A stretch of DNA of 64,000 nucleotides from Coleofasciculaceae cyanobacterium (GTDB lineage: Bacteria > Cyanobacteriota > Cyanobacteriia > Cyanobacteriales > Xenococcaceae): the NCBI GenBank assembly GCA_036703275.1, contig DATNPK010000053.1:61101-125100 (forward strand), in the 5' to 3' direction. The notes below the pieces were generated by a model, which searched no databases, was not told the DNA's origin, and saw only the letters and a program-made list of their open reading frames with translations. Within the stretch, counting starts at the first letter, position 1, and each line of letters begins with the position of its first letter. Position numbers and translations under genes: made by a program. Shown in pieces: positions 27,367 to 36,467 of the stretch.

Positions 27367-27938
27367 ATTGACCAGCTTTTATTGGAGAAGATTCCATTGA
27401 CAGGAATTGGCGCCAGTTACAGACGTTTGACAGCCATGGCTGGAAGGGTAAGTCAATGATAAATATGCCTCAGTTCCTCGGTCAACTAGAGCAAAAGCCA
27501 AAAAAAAGGCAAATTAGCAATTGAGTGTGCTGAAATTTGGTTATTTGTGACTAACAAAGGCAACAAACATTGGGTTTGGTTGGCTAAAGATGCTCAAACC
27601 CGAGAAATTGTAGGTGTTTATATTAGCGATCAGCTTTGCTGGTGCGCTCCGCGCCATCGCAGCAGAAATGAAGCGAGAAAACTATGGAAGTCCTTACCTC
27701 CAGTCTATCGACAGTGAGCTGTTTGCCAAGCGTGACTTCTGGTACGCTTACAAAACACTAATTCCTTCAAAACGCCATCGAGCGTTCGGGAAAGAAACAG
27801 GCAAAACTAATGATCTTGAAAGGTTCAATTGTACTTTACGCCCAAGAGTTTCTCGATTAGTCCGAAAAACTCGATCATTCTCCAAAAAGATTGAAAATCA
27901 GATCGGGGCTATTTGGTATTTTATACATTACTACATTG
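27367..27938 (+). mobile_element. Degenerate IS1-family transposase remnant
   Basis: Read across frames, the region matches the IS1-family order: a LLEK-IxLxGI start, a KPKKK-linked segment, ECAEIWLFVTNKGNKHWVWLA, DAQTREIVGVYI, LWKSLPPVYRQ, then DFWYAYKTLIPSKRHRAFGKE and the C-terminal ERFNCTLRPRVSRLVRKT and GAIWYFIHYY. At least two frameshifts and a nonsense codon (TGA after VYRQ) break it. A 27-nt insertion sits at 27632-27658. No terminal inverted repeats were identified. The intact C-terminal piece (27614-27976) is only a fragment. Confidence 0.85.
27632..27658. repeat. 27-nt insertion splitting a HIP1 site inside the IS1 remnant
   Basis: The flanks AGCGATC (27625-27631) and GCAGCAG (27659 on) rejoin to AGCGATCGCAGCAG, an exact HIP1 core whose translation restores the expected IS1 protein line GVYISDRSRNEARKLW. 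The inserted 27 nt end with a second ATC, a 3-nt duplication. The insert holds GCGCTCCGCGCC and keeps the frame. Confidence 0.7.
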
Positions 27939-27941
27939 ATA

Positions 27942-28533
27942 ATGGGTCGTCCAAACAAAGAAAACTCCTTAACTAGAAAAAACGTAATTGAAGCTGCGAT
28001 CGCCTGTATTGAGAAAGGAGCATCTGCCCTTGGCGTTAACCGCGTAGCTAAGAAATTGGGTATTAAACCTCCTGCTATCTATAAACATCTTCAAGGAAAT
28101 GCACAATTAAAGAAAGCGGTGGCATTAGCGATATATAAACTTTATTTCGCTCAATTAAGGCAGAAAACTGCAAATATAAAAGAACCTCTTGCTTTATTAA
28201 AGGCTGGTGGATTTGCTAGTCGTGAATTTGCGCGATGAGGCTCCGCCTCCGCTTGGCGATCGCATCCAGGGCTATTTCAAGTAATGATGCAGTTTCAACT
28301 ACAGCCCGACGATCCTGAGTCAGCTTCGATTATCCAAGAATCACCAAGTTTTTTCCAAGTTTTTGGGAATTCTCAAGTCTTAAGCCAAACCAAATCGATC
28401 GACATCATGCGAATGGTTAATTCGGCAATTGTCGGTTTTATTGCCGAATTAACAGTCGCGAATGTTAACGTTACCTCGCTCTACAGATGAGAGTTTTGCA
28501 GTAATGCTTCATGCTTTAATTGAAGCAATATAA
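27942..28533 (+). pseudogene. TetR/AcrR-family regulator broken by a 24-nt insertion and a frameshift
   Basis: From ATG 27942 the N-terminal HTH is intact (SLTRKNVIEAAIACIEKG ... VNRVAKKLGIKPPAIYKHL). After SREFAR comes a TGA supplied by a 24-nt insertion at 28237-28260. Removing it rejoins the frame as FARSHPGLFQVMMQFQLQPD and continues through SIDIMRMVNSAIVGFIAEL. A single extra base near 28455 then shifts the frame; the other frame gives the expected WHG-type end DESFAVMLHALIEAI before TAA 28533. Originally about 189 residues; now inactive unless the stop is read through. Confidence 0.85.
28237..28260. repeat. 24-nt insertion splitting a HIP1 site in the tetR gene
   Basis: GCGAT (28232-28236), 24 inserted nt, then CGC (28261-28263). 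Deletion restores GCGATCGC. The insert ends with GCGAT, so the 5-nt target is duplicated. It carries GGCTCCGCCTCCGC, resembling the GC-rich words of the intergenic blocks and of the 27-nt insert in the neighbouring IS1 remnant. Confidence 0.8.
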
Positions 28534-28569
28534 TATATAAAAACTAATTAAACTGTTAGCAAAGCTTTT

Positions 28570-29628
28570 ATGAATTCAAATTCAAATCAAATTTATCCTG
28601 TAGTTTGGCAAGACAACCAAGTATTGCTTATCGATCAAACTCGTCTACCAGGAGAATATAGCTATGTTGTGATTGACCGTAGCTTAGACATGGCACAGGC
28701 AATTAAAACCATGATTGTTAGGGGTGCGCCAGCTATTGGAGTAGCAGCAGCTTATGGAATGTATTTAGGTGCAACCGAAATCGAAACCAGCGATCGCACT
28801 CTTTTTCTCAAGCATTTAGAACAGGTTGCTAATTTGTTACGACAAACTCGCCCTACGGCGGTTAATTTATTCTGGGCGATCGCGCGAATGCTGAAAATGG
28901 CACATGAAGAGATTGGCACCATTGCCGAAATTAAAAGTATTCTACTTGAAACTGCCCAAGAGATCCAGGCAGAAGATTTGGCAACTTGTCAGGCGATCGG
29001 CGATTATGGTTTGAGCGTGTTGCCAACCACACCCCAAAAACTCAGGATTCTGACGCATTGCAATGCAGGTTCATTAGCGACGGCAGGCTATGGTACTGCA
29101 TTAGGGGTAGTTCGCTCTGCTTGGCGTGAGAAGCGTTTAGAAAGAGTATATGCTGATGAAACTCGTCCTCGTTTACAGGGGGCAAGGTTAACTGCTTGGG
29201 AGTGCGTTCAGGAGAATATCCCTGTAACTGTAATTACCGACAGCATGGCTGCTCATTGTATGCAGCAAAACATGGTCGATTTGGTAGTGGTAGGCGCAGA
29301 TCGCATTGCCAGCAATGGAGATGCGGCGAACAAAATTGGCACTTATGCTTTGGCGATCGCCGCTCAGGCGCACAAAGTTCCTTTTTATGTTGCTGCGCCT
29401 TTTTCTACCATTGATTTCAATCTAGCTCACGGTAGTCAAATTCCCATCGAAGAACGAGATGCGACAGAAATAGCTAAGATTGGCAACACTGCGATCTGTG
29501 CTGAAGGAGTAGAATTTTATAACCCTGCTTTTGATGTTACTCCTGCCAATTTAATCAGCGGCATTATTACCGAAAAAGGTGTAATTGAACCTAGCTTTTT
29601 AATTGCTCATCGCAGTGCTGTAGCTTGA
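28570..29628 (+). CDS. mtnA: S-methyl-5-thioribose-1-phosphate isomerase
   Basis: Methionine-salvage isomerase converting methylthioribose-1-phosphate to methylthioribulose-1-phosphate. [16 protein letters not shown], the catalytic cysteine in [19 protein letters not shown] (about residue 160), the [19 protein letters not shown] block and the aspartate in [19 protein letters not shown] are all present. Length 352 aa is standard. eIF2B-like relatives lack the first cysteine pattern, so mtnA is favoured. No other mtn gene adjoins it. Confidence 0.96.
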   Translation: MNSNSNQIYPVVWQDNQVLLIDQTRLPGEYSYVVIDRSLDMAQAIKTMIVRGAPAIGVAAAYGMYLGATEIETSDRTLFLKHLEQVANLLRQTRPTAVNLFWAIARMLKMAHEEIGTIAEIKSILLETAQEIQAEDLATCQAIGDYGLSVLPTTPQKLRILTHCNAGSLATAGYGTALGVVRSAWREKRLERVYADETRPRLQGARLTAWECVQENIPVTVITDSMAAHCMQQNMVDLVVVGADRIASNGDAANKIGTYALAIAAQAHKVPFYVAAPFSTIDFNLAHGSQIPIEERDATEIAKIGNTAICAEGVEFYNPAFDVTPANLISGIITEKGVIEPSFLIAHRSAVA

Positions 29629-29661
29629 AGTTATAAATTTGCCTAAGATTAAATAAACTAA

Positions 29662-30141
29662 TTACTTGGCTAAATACGTTGTTTTTGCTACATTTGATTG
29701 CTCTTCATTAAGCCAGTTGACAGGTTTATAAGTTCCAAATACCCGATCCCACCAATCAATAGCTAAACCAAAATTACTGTCCCATTGCTTGTTTTTGTGA
29801 TGAACGTAATGAATGGGCATCTTCATCCAAAAGCATTTATGTGGATTGTTGTGCTGTATTTGATGGGCGTAAGAGGCAAAAGCAGCGAAGGCGACTGTAC
29901 CCAATACCATAATCGTCCCGAAGGATACAGAAATTAAAAAAGCTGGTAAGACTAATAAAGATACTAGACTGAAATCTAGAAAATCCTCCAAAAATCCTTT
30001 GGATGTATTGCTGCGATGATGACCATAATGAGCTGTAATGCCGTTGCCAAATTTGGGGTAAATGTGCATAAAACGGTGAACCCAGTATTCCAAAAAGCTG
30101 CCAAAAATAAAAGCAAATATGAAACAACCAACTGATTGCAT
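29662..30141 (-). CDS. Fatty acid hydroxylase / sterol desaturase superfamily protein
   Basis: A short (159 aa) di-iron membrane hydroxylase. Histidine clusters in order are HRFMH (about 18-22), HYGHH (about 38-42), HQIQH (about 92-96) and HYVHH (about 110-114), interleaved with hydrophobic segments. That is the metal-ligand set of the FA_hydroxylase family, in the compact form also seen in carotenoid beta-hydroxylases. Substrate unknown; carotenoid or fatty-acid hydroxylation are both possible. Convergent with mtnA. Confidence 0.85.
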   Translation of the reverse strand: MQSVGCFIFAFIFGSFLEYWVHRFMHIYPKFGNGITAHYGHHRSNTSKGFLEDFLDFSLVSLLVLPAFLISVSFGTIMVLGTVAFAAFASYAHQIQHNNPHKCFWMKMPIHYVHHKNKQWDSNFGLAIDWWDRVFGTYKPVNWLNEEQSNVAKTTYLAK

Positions 30142-30555
30142 AGTGTTTTAGTCTGTCGTCATTAAGTTAACTTTGTTGAGTTTACTTCACAAAGCATTAC
30201 TTAATGGGTAAGGATCAAAATTTTTTGCTTCAAATATCTGATTTTGAGATACCAAAAAATTGTCTTGATGAAATGATGCAGAAGTCACAGATTACTCCGC
30301 CGTCCTAAAAGATACCGCTCCGCGTCCTAAAGGATTAGAAGTTCGCGACGCGCAGGACGCGACGTAAGGAGCTAATCCTTTAGGGCGAGTCATGCACGGG
30401 CAACGCAACTTCGCGCTGCTGTGACCGTTGGTCAATCTGACAATTCTCAAGGAAATGTTTCCCCAAATTCAGCCAATCAATGAGTAGTTACTCCAATTCT
30501 CAGGTTTTAGAGCGATAAATTATCGATGAGATTGGAGCACGATCAAAGCCGTAAA
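30142..30555. repeat. 414-bp gap with mosaic repeat block B (30296-30403)
   Basis: The block contains CCTAAAGGATTAG, GCGACGCGCAGG, GGACGCGACGTAAGGA, GCTAATCCTTTAGGG and CATGCACGGGC, words shared with the other blocks. 30355-30386 is identical to 20953-20984 over 32 nt. The remaining part is AT-rich with no ORF. Confidence 0.85.
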
Positions 30556-30912
30556 CTAACGATATTTACCTTCAGTATCAGGGCTTTCCATACGTGGTAG
30601 TCCCATACTGTAATTGCGAACTCTAGCGTTTAAGTTATAGCTGATCTCACCCTTAAGTAATAAAGAGCGAATAAAATGCTCTAGATCTGACCCAATACGG
30701 CGCAGATTATATTCATTTAAATCTTCACCATTGTTCTGTTCTACCAGTTCATCAAATTTACCATAGACCTTTTGTAGTGTATCTTCACTCCAGTTAAACT
30801 CATTGTCTGGGTCAATGTCTAAAGTCAAGACATTATCACTAGGAATTAACTCATTGTCCTTGACTTCTGCACTATATAAGCGAACGTGACGAGTAGTTGA
30901 TTTGACGAGCAT
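30556..30912 (-). CDS. ndhM: NAD(P)H-quinone oxidoreductase subunit M
   Basis: A 118-aa cyanobacteria/plastid-specific subunit of the photosynthetic NDH-1 complex at the thylakoid membrane, needed for cyclic electron flow and respiration. The family signature runs through the whole protein: [70 protein letters not shown] and [19 protein letters not shown]. No membrane segment, as expected of this peripheral subunit. ppa lies about 130 bp further upstream on the same strand. Confidence 0.95.
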   Translation of the reverse strand: MLVKSTTRHVRLYSAEVKDNELIPSDNVLTLDIDPDNEFNWSEDTLQKVYGKFDELVEQNNGEDLNEYNLRRIGSDLEHFIRSLLLKGEISYNLNARVRNYSMGLPRMESPDTEGKYR

Positions 30913-31039
30913 ACTAATATTTTAGGAATTAATTTACCAGAGCATTTTGAGAGAATGTTTTACGTAGGGGCGATTCGTTCATCGCCCTAGTCATGTCGAT
31001 CTAAACCTAACAAATATAACTATCCTAATTATTTATAGG

Positions 31040-31549
31040 CTATTTATAGGCTTTGATGCACTCTTCAACCAAAGGCGTAACCGCATCTACATCTTTCCAG
31101 CCTTGAATTTCAGTTACTTTTTTTTCAAGATTTTTATAAGTTCTAAAAAATTCGGCAATCTCTTCTAGGCGATGGGGAGCAAGATCTTTAAGAGACTTGA
31201 CCTCATTGTAACGCGGGTCTTCGGCGGGGACGCAAAGAATTTTCTCATCGCGATCGCCACCGTCGATCATTTCTAACATTCCAATAGGTCGAGCCGCAAT
31301 CACGCATCCAGGAAAAGTCGGTTCATCCATAATTACCATTCCGTCTAATGGATCGCCATCATCAGCCAAAGTATTAGGTACAAATCCATAGTCATAAGGA
31401 TATTTTACTGAGGCAAACAAGACGCGATCTAAAGCAAAGGCGTTCATGTCTTTATCGAATTCATATTTGTTTTTACTTCCGCCAGGAATTTCAATTAAAA
31501 CATTAATTACACCAGGTTCAGGTTGTGCAGGTATAAGAGATAAGTCCAT
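31040..31549 (-). CDS. ppa: Inorganic pyrophosphatase
   Basis: Type I soluble pyrophosphatase, 169 aa, hydrolysing PPi to phosphate. Metal and substrate ligands are in place: [36 protein letters not shown] and AEDPRYNEV. The length and the acidic motif DxDPxD are normal. It uses Mg2+ by family knowledge. Confidence 0.96.
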   Translation of the reverse strand: MDLSLIPAQPEPGVINVLIEIPGGSKNKYEFDKDMNAFALDRVLFASVKYPYDYGFVPNTLADDGDPLDGMVIMDEPTFPGCVIAARPIGMLEMIDGGDRDEKILCVPAEDPRYNEVKSLKDLAPHRLEEIAEFFRTYKNLEKKVTEIQGWKDVDAVTPLVEECIKAYK

Positions 31550-31996
31550 AAAATTCTCCGAATACTAAACTAGTGAATTTACAACGATGATTTAGGTTCA
31601 GAAGTTAAAATCTTCTCAGGTTAGTGATTAATCTAAGTCTTGTTAGACCTAATAAAACCGCCCTGAAGCATTCTACCTGATTGGGAAACCAAATCTCGAT
31701 CCAATTGATTACTTAATTATCCTCAATTGGCTTTAATTAGCATCGGTTACTTGTGTTTCTTGCTTGTTACAAATTTCTAGCTGTTAAAAATCAAAGTGCA
31801 TAAAAAATTTCTGGGTAACGTATCCAGTTACCAGGGATGACGCTATAGTTCTCAATTACGCCAATGATAGTTGCAATCTAGCAATTAGCTGATGTAGGAG
31901 AACAAGATAAATAAAAATATATAGCCAACTTTCTAATTACTTTCTATTGAATTCATCCTGCAAACAAACTAGTTCTCAAATTATAGGAGACGACAA
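31550..31996. promoter_or_regulatory. 447-bp divergent region between ppa and a secreted-protein gene
   Basis: No ORF. Must carry the ppa promoter and that of the gene at 31997. A bulged hairpin CTGGGTAAC/GTTACCAG lies at 31812-31832, and TGTAGGAGAAC at 31893. No known riboswitch consensus recognised. Confidence 0.3.
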
Positions 31997-32392
31997 ATGA
32001 AAACTACTGCACCTTTGGCTCTATTTTCTTTTACCGCTTTGCTATCTTTATTACCTACGCTAACTCCTTCAGTTAGTGCCTGTGCCATTGTCGATACAAC
32101 TGCTCAAGTTGCAATTCGAGGCGATCGCAATACACCCGCACAGCAAGAAAACAATATTACTGCTGCTGTCGATGACAATTGTTTTAATAACACTGTAGTA
32201 GGCAATACAACTCAAGTAGGAATTGGCGCAGGTCAAGTCGTACAGTCTAATCAAGGACAGTATTTTGTTGGTGGCGGTGATGGGAATGACACTGGTTTGA
32301 CAACGCCTACAGTTATAGTTACGCCTGATACTCAAGTAGATGTTTATAGCCCTGCTCACGATCCTAAGTTTCTTAATCATCTCCGTCCATAG
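31997..32392 (+). CDS. Secreted protein with curlin-like repeat feel, function unknown
   Basis: A 131-aa protein with a clear signal peptide (MKTTAPLALFSFTALLSLLPTL ... VSACA, cleavage near residue 28). The mature part is Asn/Gln/Thr-rich with two loosely repeated units, TAQVAIRGDRNTPAQQENNI and TTQVGIGAGQVVQSNQG, reminiscent of amyloid-type repeats but too few to call. Two cysteines (ACAIV, DNCFNN) may pair. RBS GGAG (31984-31987) fits the ATG. Function unknown; surface or matrix protein is inference. Confidence 0.7.
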   Translation: MKTTAPLALFSFTALLSLLPTLTPSVSACAIVDTTAQVAIRGDRNTPAQQENNITAAVDDNCFNNTVVGNTTQVGIGAGQVVQSNQGQYFVGGGDGNDTGLTTPTVIVTPDTQVDVYSPAHDPKFLNHLRP

Positions 32393-32441
32393 CTACTAAA
32401 CTTGTAAAGTAGATAAAAGAAGATGATCTATATAACTAAAC

Positions 32442-32930
32442 ATGGTTAACCTTGGTTCGCCTCTAACTACTGATACTAATCCTAACGATAGTTTTGCCAT
32501 TACCATTGCACCTTTGTCTTTAACAGAAGCGTATCAATTAGCTGATGATGCAGCTAACGGTGCGGTAGTGGTTATGAGTGGCACGGTACGCAATCAAACA
32601 GAGGGGAAAGCCGTAGAGTATCTTGAATATCAGGCTTATCAACCGATGGCGATCGCCGTTTTTAATTCTATTACGGCTGATATTCGTCAGCAATGGCAAG
32701 ATGCCAATCGGATTGTAATTCATCATCGAGTCGGCAAGCTAAAAATTGGAGAAATTAGCGTAATTGTTGCCGTAGGCTGTCCCCATCGTGGCGAAGCTTT
32801 TGCTGCCTGCCGTTATGCGATCGATACTCTTAAACATAATGCACCTATCTGGAAGAAAGAATTTTTCCGCGAGGCAAATGGAACTTCCCATAGTACTTGG
32901 GTTTCTATTGGTGCTTGCGAGCAAGATTAG
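32442..32930 (+). CDS. moaE: Molybdopterin synthase catalytic subunit
   Basis: The large subunit that inserts sulfur into precursor Z to form molybdopterin. Family blocks are AANGAVVVMSGTVRNQTEGK, VEYLEYQAYQPMA, IVIHHRVGKLKIGE, AVGCPHRGEAFAACRYAIDTLK and the active-site lysines in APIWKKEFF. 162 aa with a slightly long N-terminus. No moaD beside it. Confidence 0.94.
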   Translation: MVNLGSPLTTDTNPNDSFAITIAPLSLTEAYQLADDAANGAVVVMSGTVRNQTEGKAVEYLEYQAYQPMAIAVFNSITADIRQQWQDANRIVIHHRVGKLKIGEISVIVAVGCPHRGEAFAACRYAIDTLKHNAPIWKKEFFREANGTSHSTWVSIGACEQD

Positions 32931-33166
32931 CAGCAGCTAAAAATATTTGGTTTAAGTTTGATTAAAAAAATTAAATCTCAGGCGTTTAAGTAAGTAGTAT
33001 TTAGGCGATCGCCATCATAGTTTTGAATTATCAAACAATTAAGTAAAAAACCAAGAGAATATTCGTGATGGACATATAATCCAAAATGTTGAAATTAACT
33101 TCGCTATTTTACTATGGTCGCTCAATAACAACCAAAAATAAATTTAGATTTTCGCTAATCAAAAAA

Positions 33167-34447
33167 TTACAGAACTTCCCGTTTCAAATATGGTTGCAAG
33201 ACATCGGGTACTTTAATTGTGCCGTTTGATTGCTGATAATTTTCTAAAATTGCTGCCATAGTACGACCTACGGCAAGTCCTGAACCATTTAAAGTATGAA
33301 CATACTCTGTACCTTTCTTCCCTGCCTGTTTAAAGCGAATATTTGCTCGACGGGCTTGAAAGTCTCTAAAGTTGGAACAGCTAGAGATTTCACGATACAT
33401 CCCCGCAGCAGGCAGCCACACCTCTAGGTCATAGCATTTTGCAGCCCCAAAACCCAGATCGCCAGTACAAAGTTCCAAAATGCGATAGGGCAATTTTAAA
33501 GCCTGAAGGATTGCTTCGGCATTCTCTACCAAAGCTTGATGTTCAGCATCGGAGGTTTCAGGGGCAACTAACTTAACCAACTCTACCTTATTAAATTGAT
33601 GTAGCCTAATTAAGCCTCTGGTATCTCTTCCTGCACTACCCGCTTCTCTTCTAAAACAAGGAGTGTAGGCACAATGATGAATAGGTAGTTCCGTATCTTC
33701 AATAATTTCATCTCGATACAGATTGGTAACAGGTACTTCCGCTGTGGGAGTTAACCAGAGATCGTCGTTGCTACACTTAAAGCTATCTTCGGCAAACTTG
33801 GGCAACTGGCTAGTACCCTGGAGAGAATCACTATTTACCAAAATAGGCGGCATAACTTCGGTATAGCCAGCCTTAATTTGGGTATCTAGCATAAAGCTTA
33901 TCAAAGCTCTTTCTAATGCCGCCCCTGCACCCACGAGGTTGACAAAGCGACTCTGTGCCACTTTGACCGCCCGCTTGAAGTCTAAAATGCCTAATTTTTC
34001 ACCAATTTCCCAGTGTGGCAGGATGTTTTGGCGATCGCTTATGTATTCATCACCCCAGCGTTTAATTTCGACATTTTCAGCTTCGCTTTTGCCAATAGGG
34101 GTGGATTTGTCAGGAAAATTGGGTAATTCTAACAGCAAAGCCTCTATTTTGGCTTTCAACTCTTTTTCCTGAGGTTCTAATTCGCTTAACTTGGTTTTAA
34201 GATCATTACCTTCAGTTTTTAGCTGGGCGATTTCTTCTCCTTGAGGATCGCTGCCGCTACCAATTTTTTGACCAATTAGTTTACCAATTTCGTTACCCCG
34301 TGCGCTAAGCTGACTGCGGTTAGTTTCTAGTTCCCGTGAAGCGCGATCTAATTCGACAATTGGTTGAAGGTCATAATTACCATTACGACGATTGATTAAT
34401 TCTTGTACTTTTTCCGGGTTGGCTCGAATTAGTTTGAGATCTAGCAC
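33167..34447 (-). CDS. serS: Seryl-tRNA synthetase
   Basis: Class II synthetase, 426 aa. An N-terminal coiled-coil arm (about 30-100) that grips tRNA-Ser precedes the catalytic core with motif 2 ([22 protein letters not shown]) and motif 3 ([18 protein letters not shown]). The start is GTG 34447, with [14 protein letters not shown] as usual for SerS. Confidence 0.97.
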   Translation of the reverse strand: MLDLKLIRANPEKVQELINRRNGNYDLQPIVELDRASRELETNRSQLSARGNEIGKLIGQKIGSGSDPQGEEIAQLKTEGNDLKTKLSELEPQEKELKAKIEALLLELPNFPDKSTPIGKSEAENVEIKRWGDEYISDRQNILPHWEIGEKLGILDFKRAVKVAQSRFVNLVGAGAALERALISFMLDTQIKAGYTEVMPPILVNSDSLQGTSQLPKFAEDSFKCSNDDLWLTPTAEVPVTNLYRDEIIEDTELPIHHCAYTPCFRREAGSAGRDTRGLIRLHQFNKVELVKLVAPETSDAEHQALVENAEAILQALKLPYRILELCTGDLGFGAAKCYDLEVWLPAAGMYREISSCSNFRDFQARRANIRFKQAGKKGTEYVHTLNGSGLAVGRTMAAILENYQQSNGTIKVPDVLQPYLKREVL

Positions 34448-34562
34448 CGCTATTATTTTTGATTCATTGGCTTATTTTCTTTATGTTAGGATACCTCCTT
34501 TTTGAATTATTTAATAATATATTTAAAATTGACAAGCATATAGATCGATAACTATTATAGAT

Positions 34563-34712
34563 ATGAAGGGAGGCTTTATCGATAAGTTTAATGCCCAAGA
34601 AATTTACATTGGAAATTACAGACAAAACTATTTGGACGAAATCAAAACAAATGTTAATCGCGCCCAAATTTTTAATTTCTACTTTAACGATACTGTCAAT
34701 CGCTACGACTAG
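34563..34712 (+). CDS. Possible 49-aa ORF or gene fragment
   Basis: Between divergent serS and the WGxxGxxG gene, an ATG frame reads MKGGFIDKFNAQEIYIGNYR with YLDEIKTNVNRAQIFNFYFN further on, protein-like in composition. No SD, no recognisable domain. It overlaps the end of the opposite-strand 34709 gene by 4 bp. It may be a degraded fragment; weak call. Confidence 0.25.
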   Translation: MKGGFIDKFNAQEIYIGNYRQNYLDEIKTNVNRAQIFNFYFNDTVNRYD

Positions 34713-34981
34713 CGAGAGGGATTCTTAGGAAATGGTTGGGTATTTCCAACTTCACTATGAGTACTATTATTTCGATGCTTATTCTTGCCAGCAAGTCCAG
34801 CTAACCCTAACAAACCAAGGAGACCTAACCATCCCCAGTCAAAGCTGTCATCTTCAACTGCAACAGTCTCGACTGAATCTGTTTCTGTCTGTGTCTGTCC
34901 TAAAGCACTAAAAGGAATAACTGCCAAACTGATCGCTAGCAAGCCGGCACCTGAAAGTTTGTATAGATGTGAAAGTTTCAT
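34709..34981 (-). CDS. WGxxGxxG-type small exported protein
   Basis: A 90-aa protein with an N-terminal signal peptide (MKLSHLYKLSGAGLLAISLAVIPFSALGQ), an acidic linker, and a C-terminal FDWGWLGLLGLLGLAGLAGK followed by basic residues. The Trp-Gly/Leu-Gly helix before a basic end is the WGxxGxxG putative sorting or membrane-anchoring signal seen on cyanobacterial exported proteins. Mature function unknown. Confidence 0.8.
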   Translation of the reverse strand: MKLSHLYKLSGAGLLAISLAVIPFSALGQTQTETDSVETVAVEDDSFDWGWLGLLGLLGLAGLAGKNKHRNNSTHSEVGNTQPFPKNPSR

Positions 34982-35313
34982 CAGATAGATCTCCAGATCT
35001 TAATTTAAGATTTTCGATTGTTTTTTCATCTCAAAACAAGCTTACTATTTTGTTTTAGATAATCAATCAATCTTTAGTTTGATAAATTAATCTTATAAAT
35101 TCAAAGGATTTCAAAATTCTTCCTTAAAAAATAAGCCTTGCCATATACATTATTGCTGAGAAACTCCCAATTTATTTTTCTGTGTATATCTTGCAAATGA
35201 CCAAACAATTAAATTGGTACATCTACAGTTGCAAACTATATATTTTTCATTGAACATATCTCAATGCCAAAAATAATTTGGTAATCGCAACTAAAATATT
35301 ATTACCAGCAGGG
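34982..35313. other. 332-bp gap, nothing recognised
   Basis: AT-rich region upstream of the WGxxGxxG gene and downstream of the oxidoreductase. It should contain the promoter for the former. No ORF, repeat word or RNA signature seen. Confidence 0.35.
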
Positions 35314-36402
35314 TTATTGAGACCATTGACTACGAATGCGATCGATTGCTGCGATAATCTTCAGCGTTTCGTCTAAAGGCATGATCTGGCTTTCTAATTG
35401 ACCATTTTGCAGGCAGTTGATTACTTCGGTTGCTTCATAGTTATAACCATTGCCTTCTAATGGTTTGACAATCACTCGCTCTGACTTAAGTAAGCCTGAT
35501 ACAGAGCGATATAAACCCCTAATCAAAGAATTCTGTTTGGCAGCAGCAACTAACTTTTGTTTAGAACTAAGCGCAATTAAAGGAGAGGGAAAAGTTTGAG
35601 TTGAGGGAGAAAACTGACTGACGGAGATCTTTTCGGGCATAATAAATAGCTCTTCAATTAAGATTTTGCCTGTTGTTCCCATAATTACAGCCTGATTGGA
35701 AGTACGAGTGCGTAGAGACTGAGAGAGAACAGCCAACTTTCCCTGAGGATATTTAAGTAGAATTGATGACTGCTCATCTACACCAGAGGCACAAATAGAT
35801 GCTTGGGACAATATTTGCGATGGTTCACCTAAAAGATAATAAGCTAGAGAAAGACCATAAACGCCTCGATCTAGCAGTACCCCGCCACCAAATTCTGGGG
35901 TAGAAAAAGCATTATTAGTATCAATCAAAGGATAACCAAAGTCAGCCGTCAGCATTTTGACATCGCCAATTTTACCTTGTTCAACCATGATTTTTACCTG
36001 CTGAATTAGGGGCATAAAGCGCATCCACATTGCTTCCATGCAAAACAATTTCTGGCGACGTGCCAAATCAATTACTTCTCGGGCTTCTTGGGCATTGATG
36101 GTAAAGGGCTTTTCGCAGAGAACAGGTTTACCAGCCTCTAAACAGAGAATACAGAGATCTTTGTGGGTATGGTTAGGAGTGCCAATATAAACCACATCAA
36201 TATCTGGATCTCGAACTAATTGTTCATAGCTATCATAAGCTCGTGGTACTTGAAATATTTGGGCAAAAGCTTGGGCATTACTCGCTTTTCTTGAAGATAC
36301 GCCGAATAACTGAGCGTTATTGACAAACTTCAGACCTTTGGCAAACTCTCCTGAAATAAATCCCGTACCTAGTATTCCCCAGCGTATAAGTTGTGATGGC
36401 AT
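35314..36402 (-). CDS. Gfo/Idh/MocA-family oxidoreductase
   Basis: A 362-aa NAD(P)-dependent sugar or cyclitol dehydrogenase-like protein. The Rossmann start is RWGILGTGFISGEFAKGL and the family catalytic EKP appears in KPVLCEKPFTIN at about residues 92-103. DVVYIGTPNHTHKD precedes it and the C-terminal alpha/beta domain follows. It overlaps no neighbour and lies downstream of a second family member (65-bp gap, same strand). The tandem arrangement suggests successive redox steps on a sugar, but the substrate is not determinable. Confidence 0.88.
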   Translation of the reverse strand: MPSQLIRWGILGTGFISGEFAKGLKFVNNAQLFGVSSRKASNAQAFAQIFQVPRAYDSYEQLVRDPDIDVVYIGTPNHTHKDLCILCLEAGKPVLCEKPFTINAQEAREVIDLARRQKLFCMEAMWMRFMPLIQQVKIMVEQGKIGDVKMLTADFGYPLIDTNNAFSTPEFGGGVLLDRGVYGLSLAYYLLGEPSQILSQASICASGVDEQSSILLKYPQGKLAVLSQSLRTRTSNQAVIMGTTGKILIEELFIMPEKISVSQFSPSTQTFPSPLIALSSKQKLVAAAKQNSLIRGLYRSVSGLLKSERVIVKPLEGNGYNYEATEVINCLQNGQLESQIMPLDETLKIIAAIDRIRSQWSQ

Positions 36403-36467
36403 ATTCGCATTTCAAAAAAGAAAATATTTTCTCGCTGTTTCTAACTTTAATAATTGCTATTCCTAGC

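Noticed and set aside
34464..34667. 67-aa minus-strand frame between serS and the WGxxGxxG gene
   Set aside because: Very AT-rich, no start signal, low-complexity Ile/Asn content; the plus-strand alternative is only weakly better.
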